Source of the DNA: Streptomyces sp. A2-16
GTDB taxonomy: Bacteria; Actinomycetota; Actinomycetes; Streptomycetales; Streptomycetaceae
Assembly (NCBI RefSeq): GCF_018128905.1
Contig: NZ_CP063808.1
Span: 7,440,001 to 7,504,000, forward strand
Reading direction: 5' to 3'
Length of the DNA stretch: 64,000 bases
The translations under genes and the position numbers were made by a program. The notes under the pieces are model-generated. The model worked only from the letters and a program-made list of their open reading frames with translations. It was not told the DNA's origin and did no database searches. The stretch's first letter is position 1. The number at the start of each line of letters is the position of its first letter. Below are positions 1-8,359 of this stretch, one piece after another.

Positions 1-1064
1 CGGCATCCCCCGGCCGGGCCGCCCTGGAAGCGGCCTGGCTGGGCCGCGCCGTGGGCTGCCTCCTGGGCAAGCCCGTGGAGAAGCTCCCGCTGGAGGCCAT
101 CCGCCGACTCGCCGGAGCAACCGGCAACCGGCCCCTGAACACCTGGTTCACGGCGCGGGGCGTCCCCGCCGAACTCCTCGCCGCCCACCCCTGGAACCGC
201 CGCTCGGCGGCGACCTCCCTCGCCGAGAACATCGACGGCATGCCCGAGGACGACGACCTCAACTACCCGCTGCTGAACCTGATGTTGCTGCAGCGCCACG
301 GCAGGCGCTTCACCACCGCGGACGTGGCGGGACTCTGGCTCGACGAACTCCCCGCGGGACGCACCTTCACCGCCGAGCGCATCGCCTACCGCAACCTCCT
401 CCAGGGTCTGGAACCCCCCAGGACGGCCCGTCACCGCAACCCGTTCCGCGAATGGATCGGCGCCCTGATCCGCGCGGACGTGCACGGCTGGACCAACCCC
501 GGCGACCCGGCGGCCGCGGCCGAGCAGGCCCACCGGGACGCCACCCTCACCCACACGGCGAACGGCGTCTACGCGGCGATGTTCACGGCCGCGGTGATCG
601 CCCAGGCGACGGCGACCCCCGACGTCCACACCTGTCTGCGCACCGGTCTCACCGTGATCCCGCCGGACTCCCGCCTCTCCGCGGCCGTCACCCACGCCAT
701 CCGACTGGCCGAGGAGCACGACGACTTCGACGAGGTCGTGGACGCGCTCCACGCCACCCACGCCGCGACCCACCACTGGGTCCACGCCGTCCCCAACACC
801 GCGCTGATCGCCGCCGCCCTCACCCACGCGAACGGTGACTTCACCGGCTCCATCTGCAGAGCGGTGAGCGGAGGTTGGGACACCGACTCCAACGGCGCCA
901 CGGCGGGAAGCATCGCCGGTCTCCTCGCCGGCGCCCCCGAACGCCTCCCCGACCGCTGGACCACCCCTCTCAAGAACCGCCTGGCCACCTCCGTCGCCGA
1001 CTTCAACGGCACCGGCTTCGACACCCTGGCCCACCTCACCCACCGGGAGGCTGCCCGCCCATGA
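1..1064 (+). CDS. ADP-ribosylglycohydrolase family protein (5' end outside window)
   Basis: Likely a Mg2+-dependent hydrolase that removes ADP-ribose, or cleaves a related N-glycosidic bond; the substrate is unknown. The frame is open from the first bases (A-A-L-E-A-A-W-L-G-R-A-V-G-C-L-L-G-K), so the real start lies upstream and 353 residues are visible. The N-terminal acidic metal motif is seen as MPEDDDLNY and the C-terminal one as GGWDTDSNGATAG, both expected in an active enzyme. Its stop overlaps the next ATG (ATGA at 1061-1064), so it is probably translationally coupled to the sugar kinase and CoA genes that follow. Pairing with a PfkB kinase suggests ribose or nucleoside salvage, which is inference. 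Confidence 0.85.
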   Translation, partial: ASPGRAALEAAWLGRAVGCLLGKPVEKLPLEAIRRLAGATGNRPLNTWFTARGVPAELLAAHPWNRRSAATSLAENIDGMPEDDDLNYPLLNLMLLQRHGRRFTTADVAGLWLDELPAGRTFTAERIAYRNLLQGLEPPRTARHRNPFREWIGALIRADVHGWTNPGDPAAAAEQAHRDATLTHTANGVYAAMFTAAVIAQATATPDVHTCLRTGLTVIPPDSRLSAAVTHAIRLAEEHDDFDEVVDALHATHAATHHWVHAVPNTALIAAALTHANGDFTGSICRAVSGGWDTDSNGATAGSIAGLLAGAPERLPDRWTTPLKNRLATSVADFNGTGFDTLAHLTHREAARP

Positions 1065-1954
1065 CCCACATCGCCGTGCTCGGCAGCACGAACATGGACC
1101 TGGTCGCCTACGTCGAGAAGGCACCCCGGCGCGGAGAAACCGTCTCCGGCAGGGAGTTCCGCACGATCCCCGGCGGCAAGGGCGCCAACCAGGCGATCGC
1201 CGCCGCCCGCGCCGGGGCCACCGTCTCGATGATCGGCGCGGTCGGCAACGACGGCTTCGGCACCCGCCTGCGCTCCACCCTGGAGCACTCCGGAGTGACC
1301 ACCGACCACCTGCGCACCGTCGAGGGCCCCACCGGCACCGCGCACATCGTCGTCGACGACGAGGGCGGCAACGCGATCGTCGTCGTCCCCGGCGCCAACG
1401 GCACCGTCGACCACCTCGTCCCCGGCGACGAGGGCCTGATCGCCTCGGCCGACGCCCTGCTCCTCCAGCTGGAGATCCCCCTGGCCGCGGTCCTCGCGGG
1501 CGCGCAGAAGGCCCGGTCCCACGGTGTCCGTACGATCCTCACGCCCGCCCCCGTCCAGCCCCTCCCGCCCGAACTCCTCGCCGCCACCGACCTGTTGGTC
1601 CCCAACGAGCACGAGGCCGCCACCCTCACCGGCCGCACCGACCCGTTCGCCGCCGGCACCGCCCTCCTCGACCGGGTCCCGCGCGTGGTGATCACCCTGG
1701 GCGCGGCCGGCAGCCTGTATCTGACCCGGGACGCCGAACCCCTCGTCGTCCCCGCCCCACGGGTCACCGCGGTGGACTCCACCGGCGCGGGCGACACCTA
1801 CGTGGGCACCCTCGCGGTCGCCCTCGGCGAGGAGCGGCCCATCCGGGAGGCCATGGCCTGGGCCGCCACCGCGGCCGCACTCTCCGTCCAGCGGGAAGGC
1901 GCCTCGGCGTCCATGCCCTACCGCTCCGAGATCGAGGCCCGGTACACGTCATGA
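1061..1954 (+). CDS. PfkB-family carbohydrate kinase, ribokinase-like
   Basis: Probably phosphorylates ribose or a related sugar or nucleoside with ATP in the cytoplasm. The 297-residue protein has the N-terminal PfkB signature (PGGKGANQAIAAARAG, about residues 36-51) that binds the sugar, and the C-terminal anion-hole and catalytic motif DSTGAGDTYVGTLA holding the base Asp. Length is normal for RbsK. The ATG at 1061 was chosen because it overlaps the upstream TGA and begins directly at the beta-strand MTHIAVLGSTNMDL; a longer in-frame extension upstream is Arg/Pro-rich shadow sequence. The stop overlaps the next ATG at 1951. Ribose specificity is inferred from the overall pattern; another PfkB substrate is possible. 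Confidence 0.85.
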   Translation: MTHIAVLGSTNMDLVAYVEKAPRRGETVSGREFRTIPGGKGANQAIAAARAGATVSMIGAVGNDGFGTRLRSTLEHSGVTTDHLRTVEGPTGTAHIVVDDEGGNAIVVVPGANGTVDHLVPGDEGLIASADALLLQLEIPLAAVLAGAQKARSHGVRTILTPAPVQPLPPELLAATDLLVPNEHEAATLTGRTDPFAAGTALLDRVPRVVITLGAAGSLYLTRDAEPLVVPAPRVTAVDSTGAGDTYVGTLAVALGEERPIREAMAWAATAAALSVQREGASASMPYRSEIEARYTS

Positions 1955-3141
1955 CACCTGCACCCCTCTCCGGCCTCCGCGTCCTCGACCTGGCCACCCT
2001 GTTCGCGGGCCCGATGGCCGCCACCCTGCTCGGTGACTTCGGCGCGGAGGTCGTCAAGATCGAGCACCCCACGAAACCGGACCCCTCCCGCGGCCACGGC
2101 CCCTCGAAGGACGGCGTCGGCCTGTGGTGGAAGGTCCTGGGCCGCAACAAGCGCACCCTCACCCTCGACCTGTCCAAGCCGGGCGGCCGGACCACCTTCC
2201 TGAAGCTGGCCGCCGCCGCGGACGTGGTCATCGAGAACTTCCGCCCCGGCACCCTGGAGAAATGGGACCTGGGCTGGCCCGAGCTCAGCGCCGCCAACCC
2301 CCGCCTGGTCCTCACCCGTGTCACGGGCTTCGGCCAGTTCGGCCCCTACTCCCGCCGTCCCGGCTTCGGCACCCTCGCCGAGGCGATGAGCGGTTTCGCG
2401 GCGATCACCGGCGAACCGGACGCGCCCCCGGTCCTGCCGCCCTTCGGCCTGGCCGACTCCATCGCGGGTCTCGCGACGGCGTACGCGGTGATGACCGCCC
2501 TCGCGGCCCGCGACCGCACCGGCGAGGGCCAGGTCGTCGACATGGCCCTCATCGAGCCGATCCTGAGCGTCCTCGGCCCCCAGCCGACCTGGTACGACCA
2601 GCTCGGCCACGTCCAGGAACGCACCGGCAACCGCTCCGCCAACAACGCCCCGCGCAACACCTACCGCACGGCCGACGGCACCTGGGTCGCCGTCTCCACC
2701 TCGGCCCAGTCGATCGCGGAACGCGTGATGCACCTGGTCGGCCGCCCGGAACTGATCGACGAGCCGTGGTTCGCGACCGGCGCCCAGCGGGCCGCCCACG
2801 CCGACGTCCTGGACGCGGCGGTCGGCTCCTGGATCGCCGGACGCAGCCGCGCCGACGTCCTCGCGGCCTTCGAGAAGGCGGAGGCCGCGGTCGCCCCCAT
2901 CCAGGACATCCGGGACGTGATGGCCGACCCGCAGTACCAGGCGCTCGACACCGTCACCACGGTCGACGACCCCGACCTCGGCCCCCTGCGCATGCAGAAC
3001 GTCCTCTTCCGGCTCTCCGCGACCCCCGGCGCGATCCGCTGGGCGGGCCGCCCGCACGGCGCGGACACGGACGAGCTCCTGACGGAACTGGGCCTGAGCG
3101 AGACCGAGTTGACGGCGCTGCGCGAGGAGGGCGCCGTATGA
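1951..3141 (+). CDS. CaiB/BaiF (class III) CoA-transferase
   Basis: Expected to move CoA from an acyl-CoA donor to a carboxylic acid acceptor. The 396-residue protein opens with LSGLRVLDLATLFAGP and continues VVKIEHP, the standard family start, and carries the motif GEGQVVDMALIE whose Asp forms the acyl-aspartyl intermediate. GRNKRTLTLDLSKPGGR is the conserved CoA-binding stretch. It overlaps the kinase stop and is followed, again by an ATGA, by a CoA lyase, so the two CoA enzymes very likely act in sequence on one organic acid (activation, then C-C cleavage). The acid cannot be named from sequence; mesaconate, itaconate or citramalate-type substrates are candidates by analogy only. Confidence 0.9.
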   Translation: MTPAPLSGLRVLDLATLFAGPMAATLLGDFGAEVVKIEHPTKPDPSRGHGPSKDGVGLWWKVLGRNKRTLTLDLSKPGGRTTFLKLAAAADVVIENFRPGTLEKWDLGWPELSAANPRLVLTRVTGFGQFGPYSRRPGFGTLAEAMSGFAAITGEPDAPPVLPPFGLADSIAGLATAYAVMTALAARDRTGEGQVVDMALIEPILSVLGPQPTWYDQLGHVQERTGNRSANNAPRNTYRTADGTWVAVSTSAQSIAERVMHLVGRPELIDEPWFATGAQRAAHADVLDAAVGSWIAGRSRADVLAAFEKAEAAVAPIQDIRDVMADPQYQALDTVTTVDDPDLGPLRMQNVLFRLSATPGAIRWAGRPHGADTDELLTELGLSETELTALREEGAV

Positions 3142-3962
3142 CCGCGCTCACCTGGCTGTACGTCCCCGGCGACCGGCCCGAGATCGTCACCAAGGCCCTC
3201 GCGGCCGGCGCCGACATCGTGGTGATCGACCTGGAGGACGCGGTCGCCCCCGACCGCAAGCGGTACGCCCGCGAGGCCACCGCCGAACGCCTCGCCGACC
3301 CCCAGCCGACCCCGGTCCACGTCCGCGTGAACGCCCTCGGCAGCCCCGTGGCGACGGCGGACCTGGCAGCATTGGCCCCTCTCCCGGGCGTCTCGGGCCT
3401 ACGCCTCCCCAAGATCACCGCCCCCGCCCAGATCAGGCACGTCGCGGAGACGACGGCCCCCGCCGGAAGAGGCGCCCCACCCCTGTACGCCCTCCTGGAA
3501 TCGGCCCTGGCCGTCGAGCGCGCCCACGACATCGCGACGGCCCACCCCACCCTGCGGGGCATCGCCCTCGGCGAGGCGGACCTGCGAGCCGACCTGGGCG
3601 TGAGCCACGACGCGGGCCTGGACTGGTCCCGCTCCCGGGTGGTCGTGGCGGCGAGAGCGGCGGCCCTGCCTCCCCCGCCCCAGTCGGTCCACCCCGACAT
3701 CGAGGACCTGGACGGCCTCGCGGCCTCCTGCGCCCACGGCCGCGCCCTCGGCTTCCTCGGCCGGGCGGCCATCCACCCCCGCCAGCTCCCGGTCATCGAA
3801 CGGGCCTATCTCCCCACCCAGGAGGAGATCGAGCGGGCGGAAACGGTCCTCAAGGCGGCCGAGGCCGACCAGGGAGCCCAGGCCCTGCCGAACGGCACGT
3901 TCATCGACGCGGCGGTGGTGGCCCAGGCCCACCGCACGCTCTCCCTCCTGCACCGCCGCTGA
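3138..3962 (+). CDS. HpcH/HpaI (CitE-like) CoA ester lyase
   Basis: A 274-residue TIM-barrel lyase expected to cleave or form a malyl-CoA, citramalyl-CoA or similar C-C bond with Mg2+. Visible family signatures are YVPGDRPE at the N terminus, VIDLEDAVAP, the Arg of VHVRVNALGS, LPKI, the metal-binding Glu of ALLESALAVE, the Asp of GEADLRADLGV and SVHPDIEDLDG, followed by RAAIHPRQLPVI. The start at 3138 was taken because the ATG overlaps the CoA-transferase TGA; the much longer upstream frame is a shadow of that gene. It is the last gene of the operon and is followed by a strong hairpin at 3981-4013. Substrate is inferred only from pairing with the CoA-transferase. Confidence 0.88.
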   Translation: MTALTWLYVPGDRPEIVTKALAAGADIVVIDLEDAVAPDRKRYAREATAERLADPQPTPVHVRVNALGSPVATADLAALAPLPGVSGLRLPKITAPAQIRHVAETTAPAGRGAPPLYALLESALAVERAHDIATAHPTLRGIALGEADLRADLGVSHDAGLDWSRSRVVVAARAAALPPPPQSVHPDIEDLDGLAASCAHGRALGFLGRAAIHPRQLPVIERAYLPTQEEIERAETVLKAAEADQGAQALPNGTFIDAAVVAQAHRTLSLLHRR

Positions 3963-3980
3963 ACCGCCCCCCAACGGCAA

Positions 3981-4013
3981 CGAGGGCGCCCCGGAGATCC
4001 CGGGGCGCCCTCG
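3981..4013. terminator. Hairpin between convergent CoA lyase and lgt
   Basis: A perfect 14-bp GC stem (3981-3994 with 4000-4013) around a 5-base loop AGATC lies between the two convergent stop codons. There is no run of T on either side, as is common for Streptomyces terminators. It probably serves both strands. Confidence 0.75.
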
Positions 4014-4031
4014 TCGACGTACGACCGGCCG

Positions 4032-4988
4032 TCAGGTCTTCTTCGCGGACTCGGTCCCGGCCTCGGCCTTGTCCTCGGTGTCGGCCTTCACCTCGGCGGA
4101 GTCGGCCTCGGCCGTCCCGTCACCGTCGGCGGCCTTCTCCTCGCCGTCGGCCTTCTCGGCGTCACCGTCGGAGGCACCCGGCTCCACCACTTCTTCCCGT
4201 CCCGGCCGCTTCCTCGCGGAGAGCACGATGTACGTCACCGCGAGCAGGAACACGATGATCGCGGTCCAGACGTTGAGCCGGAGCCCGAGGATGTGGTGGG
4301 CGTCGTCGATGCGCATGTACTCGATCCAGCCGCGCCCCGTGCAGTACGCGGCGACGTACAGCGCGAACGCCCGCCCGTGGCCCAGCTTGAAGCGGCGGTC
4401 CGCCCAGATGACGAGGAGCGCGACGCCGATGCACCACAGCGACTCGTACAGGAACGTCGGGTGGTAGTAGCCCGGTACCCGGCCGTCGGTGGAGGACGTG
4501 ATGTGCAGGGCCCACGGCAGGTCGGTCGGCTTGCCGTACAGCTCCTGGTTGAACCAGTTGCCCCAGCGGCCGACGGCCTGCGCGAGGGCGATGCCGGGCG
4601 CGATGGCGTCGGCGTAGGCGGGCAGCGGGATGCCGCGTCGGCGACAGCCGATCCACGCACCCACGGCGCCGAGGGCGATCGCGCCCCAGATGCCGAGGCC
4701 GCCCTCCCAGACCTTGAAGGCGTCCACCCAGTCGCGGCCCTCGCTGAAGTACAGCTCGTAGTCCGTGATCACGTGGTAGAGGCGGCCGCCGAGCAGTCCG
4801 AACGGCACGGCCCACACCGCGATGTCGGCCACCGTGCCGGCCCGCCCGCCTCGGGCGATCCAGCGCTTGTTGCCGAGCCAGACGGCAACGAAGACGCCGA
4901 TGATGATGCAGAACGCGTAGCCACGCAGCGGGATGGGACCGAGGTGGATCACCCCGCGCGACGGGCTGGGAATGTAGGCAAGTTCCAT
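4032..4988 (-). CDS. lgt: Prolipoprotein diacylglyceryl transferase
   Basis: Transfers diacylglycerol from phosphatidylglycerol to the lipobox Cys of prolipoproteins, the first step of lipoprotein maturation, in the cytoplasmic membrane. The 318-residue product shows the Lgt signature VGRWGNWFNQELYG, the GGRLYHVITDY segment, and about seven hydrophobic segments. After the last membrane span (VTYIVLSARKRPG) there is an extra, highly acidic Glu/Asp/Ala tail of about 55 residues that the core enzyme does not need. The ATG at 4988 starts MELAYIPSP, the normal position; an upstream GTG would add 12 residues. A TAGCGT -10-like box at 4999-5004 lies just upstream and no ribosome site is seen, so it may also be transcribed with a near-leaderless message. 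lspA, the next enzyme of the pathway, lies at 45335. Confidence 0.95.
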   Translation of the reverse strand: MELAYIPSPSRGVIHLGPIPLRGYAFCIIIGVFVAVWLGNKRWIARGGRAGTVADIAVWAVPFGLLGGRLYHVITDYELYFSEGRDWVDAFKVWEGGLGIWGAIALGAVGAWIGCRRRGIPLPAYADAIAPGIALAQAVGRWGNWFNQELYGKPTDLPWALHITSSTDGRVPGYYHPTFLYESLWCIGVALLVIWADRRFKLGHGRAFALYVAAYCTGRGWIEYMRIDDAHHILGLRLNVWTAIIVFLLAVTYIVLSARKRPGREEVVEPGASDGDAEKADGEEKAADGDGTAEADSAEVKADTEDKAEAGTESAKKT

Positions 4989-5070
4989 GGCAGGGTCGAC
5001 GCTACCCTGCCGGGCCGGGCCCACGGCAGGCGGCCCGGCAACGGGTCCATAACAGGCGGACCTGAATTCC

Positions 5071-5847
5071 TTACCCCTTGGCGGCTTCCAGCACCTGCTG
5101 CTTCAGCTTCGCCGGGGTCATCGTCTGGTCCTGGTAGATGTTCTTGCCGTCGAGCAGGACGGTCGGGGTGCCGGAGAACCCGCCGTTGCGGAAGGCGGAC
5201 GCGGACTTGTCCACCCAGCTGTTGTGGGTGCCCTTCTCGACACACGACCGGAACGCCGGGGTGTCGAGACCGTCGACCTTCTGCGCCAGTTCGAGCAGTT
5301 TCTCGTTCTTGGCGTAGTCGTCGCTGGTCTCCTCGGGCTGGTTCTCGTAGAGCACGTCGTGGTAGCCCGGGAACTTCCCGAGGTCCTGGGCACAGGCGGC
5401 CGCGTTGGCCGCGTTGCGGGAGCCGGTGCCGCCCATGTTGCCGTCGATGATCGTGGCCAGGTGGTACTCGACCTTGAGCTTGCCGGAGCCGGTGAGCTCA
5501 TGGATCGTCGGGCGGTACGCGGTCTCGAACGCCTTGCAGGCCGGGCAGCGGAAGTCCTCCCAGACGACGAGCGTCGACTTGGCGCCCTCCTCGCCGACCG
5601 GGATGGCGAGGCTGTCCTGGCCATTGGCCCCCGAGGGCACCACGACCGGGCCCGAGGCGTCGCTGTCCTTGTCCTTGCCGGAGTTGGCCGCGACGACGCC
5701 GATCACCGCCGCGAGCCCCAGGACGCAGACGACACTCGCGCCCACGATCAGCACCCGGCGCCGCTTCTCCGCGGACTTCTGCTTCGCGCGCTCCTCCGCC
5801 AGCCGCTCCCGGGCGGTGCGCTTTCCCTCACGGTTCTTCTCGCTCAC
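5071..5847 (-). CDS. Membrane-anchored DsbA-like thioredoxin-fold protein
   Basis: A likely extracytoplasmic thiol oxidoreductase. The 258-residue protein has a charged N terminus (about residues 1-32), one membrane anchor (VLIVGASVVCVLGLAAVIGV) and then a DsbA/thioredoxin_4 domain with the redox motif DFRCPACKAFE and the cis-Pro loop SGTPTVLLDG. The GTG at 5847 was chosen because the conserved start SEKNREGKRTARERLAEE begins there; the frame extends further upstream only as shadow of the gap beside trpA. It lies between trpA and lgt on the same strand. A paralogue of the same plan with CPVC is at 36580-37395. Substrates are unknown. Confidence 0.88.
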   Translation of the reverse strand: MSEKNREGKRTARERLAEERAKQKSAEKRRRVLIVGASVVCVLGLAAVIGVVAANSGKDKDSDASGPVVVPSGANGQDSLAIPVGEEGAKSTLVVWEDFRCPACKAFETAYRPTIHELTGSGKLKVEYHLATIIDGNMGGTGSRNAANAAACAQDLGKFPGYHDVLYENQPEETSDDYAKNEKLLELAQKVDGLDTPAFRSCVEKGTHNSWVDKSASAFRNGGFSGTPTVLLDGKNIYQDQTMTPAKLKQQVLEAAKG

Positions 5848-5962
5848 ACCCGCAGAACGAACCGGGGAGGCGCACCGCGCCTCCCCGGCCCCAGGTCCAC
5901 CCGTTCGAGTGAGCGAACATCGCGTGGTGCCGTGACGGGAACGGCCCGCACGGCCCGCGGTC

Positions 5963-6781
5963 CTACGCCTGTCGGCGCACGCCCTTCGCCAGCTCACCGG
6001 CGAGCGCGCGAACGCCCTCGAGACCGGCCTTGTCGTCCGGCGCGTCCAGCATCAGCTTGACGAAGGCCGAGCCGACGATCACGCCGTCGGCGAAGCCGGC
6101 CACCTCGGCGGCCTGCGCCGCGTTGGAGACCCCGAGTCCCACGCAGACGGGCAGATTCGAGCCGGTGGCCCGGGTGCGCTCGACCAGGTCCTGCGCCTGC
6201 GCGCCGACCGACTCACGCGTGCCCGTGACACCCATCAGCGAGGCCGCGTAGACGAAGCCGCTGCCCGCCGCGGTGATCTCGGCGAGCCGCGCGTCCTTGC
6301 TGCTGGGCGCGACGACGAAGACCGTGGCGAGCCCGTGCTTCTCGGCGTGCTCCCTCCACAGCGCCGACTCCTGCACCGGCAGGTCGGGCAGGATGCAGCC
6401 CGCGCCGCCCGCCTCGGCGAGCTCCGCGGTGAAACGCTCGACGCCGTAGCGGTCGATGGGGTTCCAGTACGTCATCACGAGCACCGGCTTCCCGGTGGCC
6501 TCGTACGTCTCGCGCACCGTCCGCATCACGTCCGCGATCTTGACGCCGCCGCGCAGGGCGATGTCGTCGGCGGTCTGGATGACGGGGCCGTCGAGCACCG
6601 GGTCGCTGTGCGGCAGACCGACCTCGACGACGTCCGCGCCGCCGTCGAAGGCGGCCTTGATCGCCTCGATGCCGCCGTCCACGGTCGGGAACCCGGCCGG
6701 GAGGTAGGCGATGAGCGCGGACCGGCCCTCGGCCCTGGCGGCGGCGAGGGTGTCGGTCAACAGCTGGATGTTCCCGCTCAC
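5963..6781 (-). CDS. trpA: Tryptophan synthase alpha chain
   Basis: Cleaves indole-3-glycerol phosphate to indole and glyceraldehyde 3-phosphate in the TrpAB complex, passing indole to TrpB. The 272-residue TIM barrel has both catalytic acids: Glu53 in VVEVGLPHSDP and Asp64 in VLDGPVIQ. The phosphate loop GVTGTRESVG is also present. Start ATG overlaps the trpB stop (6778-6781), giving translational coupling and equal output of the two subunits. It is the last biosynthetic gene of trpC-trpM-trpB-trpA. Confidence 0.97.
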   Translation of the reverse strand: MSGNIQLLTDTLAAARAEGRSALIAYLPAGFPTVDGGIEAIKAAFDGGADVVEVGLPHSDPVLDGPVIQTADDIALRGGVKIADVMRTVRETYEATGKPVLVMTYWNPIDRYGVERFTAELAEAGGAGCILPDLPVQESALWREHAEKHGLATVFVVAPSSKDARLAEITAAGSGFVYAASLMGVTGTRESVGAQAQDLVERTRATGSNLPVCVGLGVSNAAQAAEVAGFADGVIVGSAFVKLMLDAPDDKAGLEGVRALAGELAKGVRRQA

Positions 6782-8064
6782 TTGGCGTCCCCCTCGATCT
6801 CCGCGCCGGTGCCGGCCTCGTCCGCGGCGACGGCCGCGTCGGTGTCGTACAGGCCGAAGTAGCGTGCGGCCGTGTCCATGTCCTTGTCACCGCGCCCGGA
6901 CAGGTTGACGACGATCAGCCCGTCCTTGCCGAGCTCCTTGCCGACCTCCAGGGCGCCGGCCAGCGCGTGCGCGCTCTCGATGGCCGGGATGATGCCCTCG
7001 GTGCGCGACAGCAGGCGCAGGGCCTGCATGGCCGCGTCGTCGGTGACCGCGCGGTACTCGCCGCGGCCGGAGTCCTTGAGGTAGGAGTGCTCGGGGCCGA
7101 TGCCCGGGTAGTCCAGACCGGCCGAGATCGAGTACGGCTCGGTGATCTGGCCCTCCTCGTCCTGGAGGACGTAGGAGCGGGAGCCGTGCAGGATGCCGGG
7201 CTCGCCCGCGGTCAGGGTCGCCGCGTGCTCGCCGGTCTCCACGCCGTGCCCGGCGGGCTCGCAGCCGATGAGGCGTACGTCGGTGTCGGGGATGAAGGCG
7301 TGGAAGAGGCCGATGGCGTTGGAGCCGCCGCCGACGCAGGCGACGGCCGCGTCGGGAAGACGGCCGGCGCGCTCCAGGATCTGGCGGCGGGCCTCGACGC
7401 CGATGACCCGGTGGAAGTCGCGGACCATCGCGGGGAAGGGGTGCGGTCCCGCGACCGTGCCGAAGAGGTAGTGGGTGCGGTCGACGTTGGCGACCCAGTC
7501 GCGGAAGGCCTCGTTGATGGCGTCCTTCAGCGTGCGGCTGCCGGACTTCACGGCGATGACCTCGGCGCCGAGCATGCGCATGCGGGCCACGTTCAGGGCC
7601 TGGCGCTGGGTGTCGATCTCACCCATGTAGATCGTGCACTCGAGACCGAAGAGCGCGCAGGCGGTCGCGGTGGCGACGCCGTGCTGGCCGGCGCCGGTCT
7701 CGGCGATCACCCGGGTCTTGCCCATGCGCTTGGTGAGCAGGGCCTGACCGAGCACGTTGTTGATCTTGTGGGAGCCGGTGTGGTTGAGGTCTTCCCGCTT
7801 CAGGAAGATCCGGGCGCCACCCGCGTGCTCCGCGAAGCGGGGCACCTCGGTGAGCGAACTCGGGCGGCCGGTGTAGTTGACCAGCAGGTCGTCGAGCTCA
7901 CGGGCGAACTCGGGGTCGTGCTTGGCCTTGTCGTACTCGACGGCGACCTCGTCCACGGCGGCGACGAGGGCCTCCGGGATGAACTTGCCGCCGAACGCGC
8001 CGAAGTAGCCCTCGGCGCTGGGGATCCGACCCTCGGGGTCGGGGATGAAGAACTCGCTGGGCAT
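6778..8064 (-). CDS. trpB: Tryptophan synthase beta chain
   Basis: PLP enzyme joining indole and L-serine to tryptophan. The 428-residue protein contains the Schiff-base Lys100 in NHTGSHKINN and the phosphate-binding GGGSNAIG loop, and ends with the usual family C terminus plus a short acidic tail. Length is slightly above the bacterial mean because of that tail. It follows the small gene trpM by 58 bases and overlaps trpA by four. In actinomycetes the chain is classical TrpB1, which matches the motifs here. Confidence 0.97.
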   Translation of the reverse strand: MPSEFFIPDPEGRIPSAEGYFGAFGGKFIPEALVAAVDEVAVEYDKAKHDPEFARELDDLLVNYTGRPSSLTEVPRFAEHAGGARIFLKREDLNHTGSHKINNVLGQALLTKRMGKTRVIAETGAGQHGVATATACALFGLECTIYMGEIDTQRQALNVARMRMLGAEVIAVKSGSRTLKDAINEAFRDWVANVDRTHYLFGTVAGPHPFPAMVRDFHRVIGVEARRQILERAGRLPDAAVACVGGGSNAIGLFHAFIPDTDVRLIGCEPAGHGVETGEHAATLTAGEPGILHGSRSYVLQDEEGQITEPYSISAGLDYPGIGPEHSYLKDSGRGEYRAVTDDAAMQALRLLSRTEGIIPAIESAHALAGALEVGKELGKDGLIVVNLSGRGDKDMDTAARYFGLYDTDAAVAADEAGTGAEIEGDAK

Positions 8065-8122
8065 GACTGGACCTCACGGTGAGTGCGTGAAAAAGACACT
8101 GAACGCCGTGGGGGCGGAGAAG

Positions 8123-8338
8123 TCAGTCGGCCGCGGGACCGTGGTGGCCGGTCGCGCAGTTCCCCGCGCCCCTGAAGGGGCGCTGCCATCGGCGGCCGTT
8201 CACCTGTCCGGGTTCGTCCCCGATGACATACCGGACCCGACGGCCGTGCACCCTGCGTGCGGGCGCGCGGCAACCACGGGGGCGGCAGCCGCGCGCGAGG
8301 CGGGCGTACCTGTCCGTGGCTGTCGTCGTGAGCGTCAT
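8123..8338 (-). CDS. trpM: TrpM-like small protein between trpC and trpB
   Basis: A 71-residue Arg-rich ORF (start MTLTTTATDRYARLARGC) in the trpC-trpB gap, the position of trpM (also called trpX) in S. coelicolor, a small protein reported to modulate tryptophan production and differentiation. The first 50 residues match my memory of that family; the last 20 (from about RPFRGAGNCATG) are read through a copy of a dispersed intergenic repeat (8147-8180), so the C terminus may be unique to this strain. No Shine-Dalgarno is seen; TAGGCT at 8346-8351 sits seven bases before the ATG, so a leaderless transcript internal to the operon is plausible. Confidence 0.65.
   Translation of the reverse strand: MTLTTTATDRYARLARGCRPRGCRAPARRVHGRRVRYVIGDEPGQVNGRRWQRPFRGAGNCATGHHGPAAD
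8147..8180 (-). repeat. Dispersed Streptomyces intergenic repeat, copy 1
   Basis: The minus strand reads CAGGGGCGCGGGGAACTGCG followed by CGACC. This matches copies at 41252-41289 and 59735-59775. Here it lies inside the 3' end of trpM. Confidence 0.8.
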
Positions 8339-8345
8339 CGGGGCA

Positions 8346-8351
8346 AGCCTA
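8346..8351 (-). promoter_or_regulatory. Candidate -10 box for a leaderless trpM transcript
   Basis: TAGGCT on the minus strand ends seven bases before the trpM ATG and overlaps the trpC-trpM gap. The same hexamer occurs at the same distance before the genes at 12838 and 24373. No convincing -35 is visible. Inference from position and sequence only. Confidence 0.35.
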
Positions 8352-8359
8352 GCGAAAGA

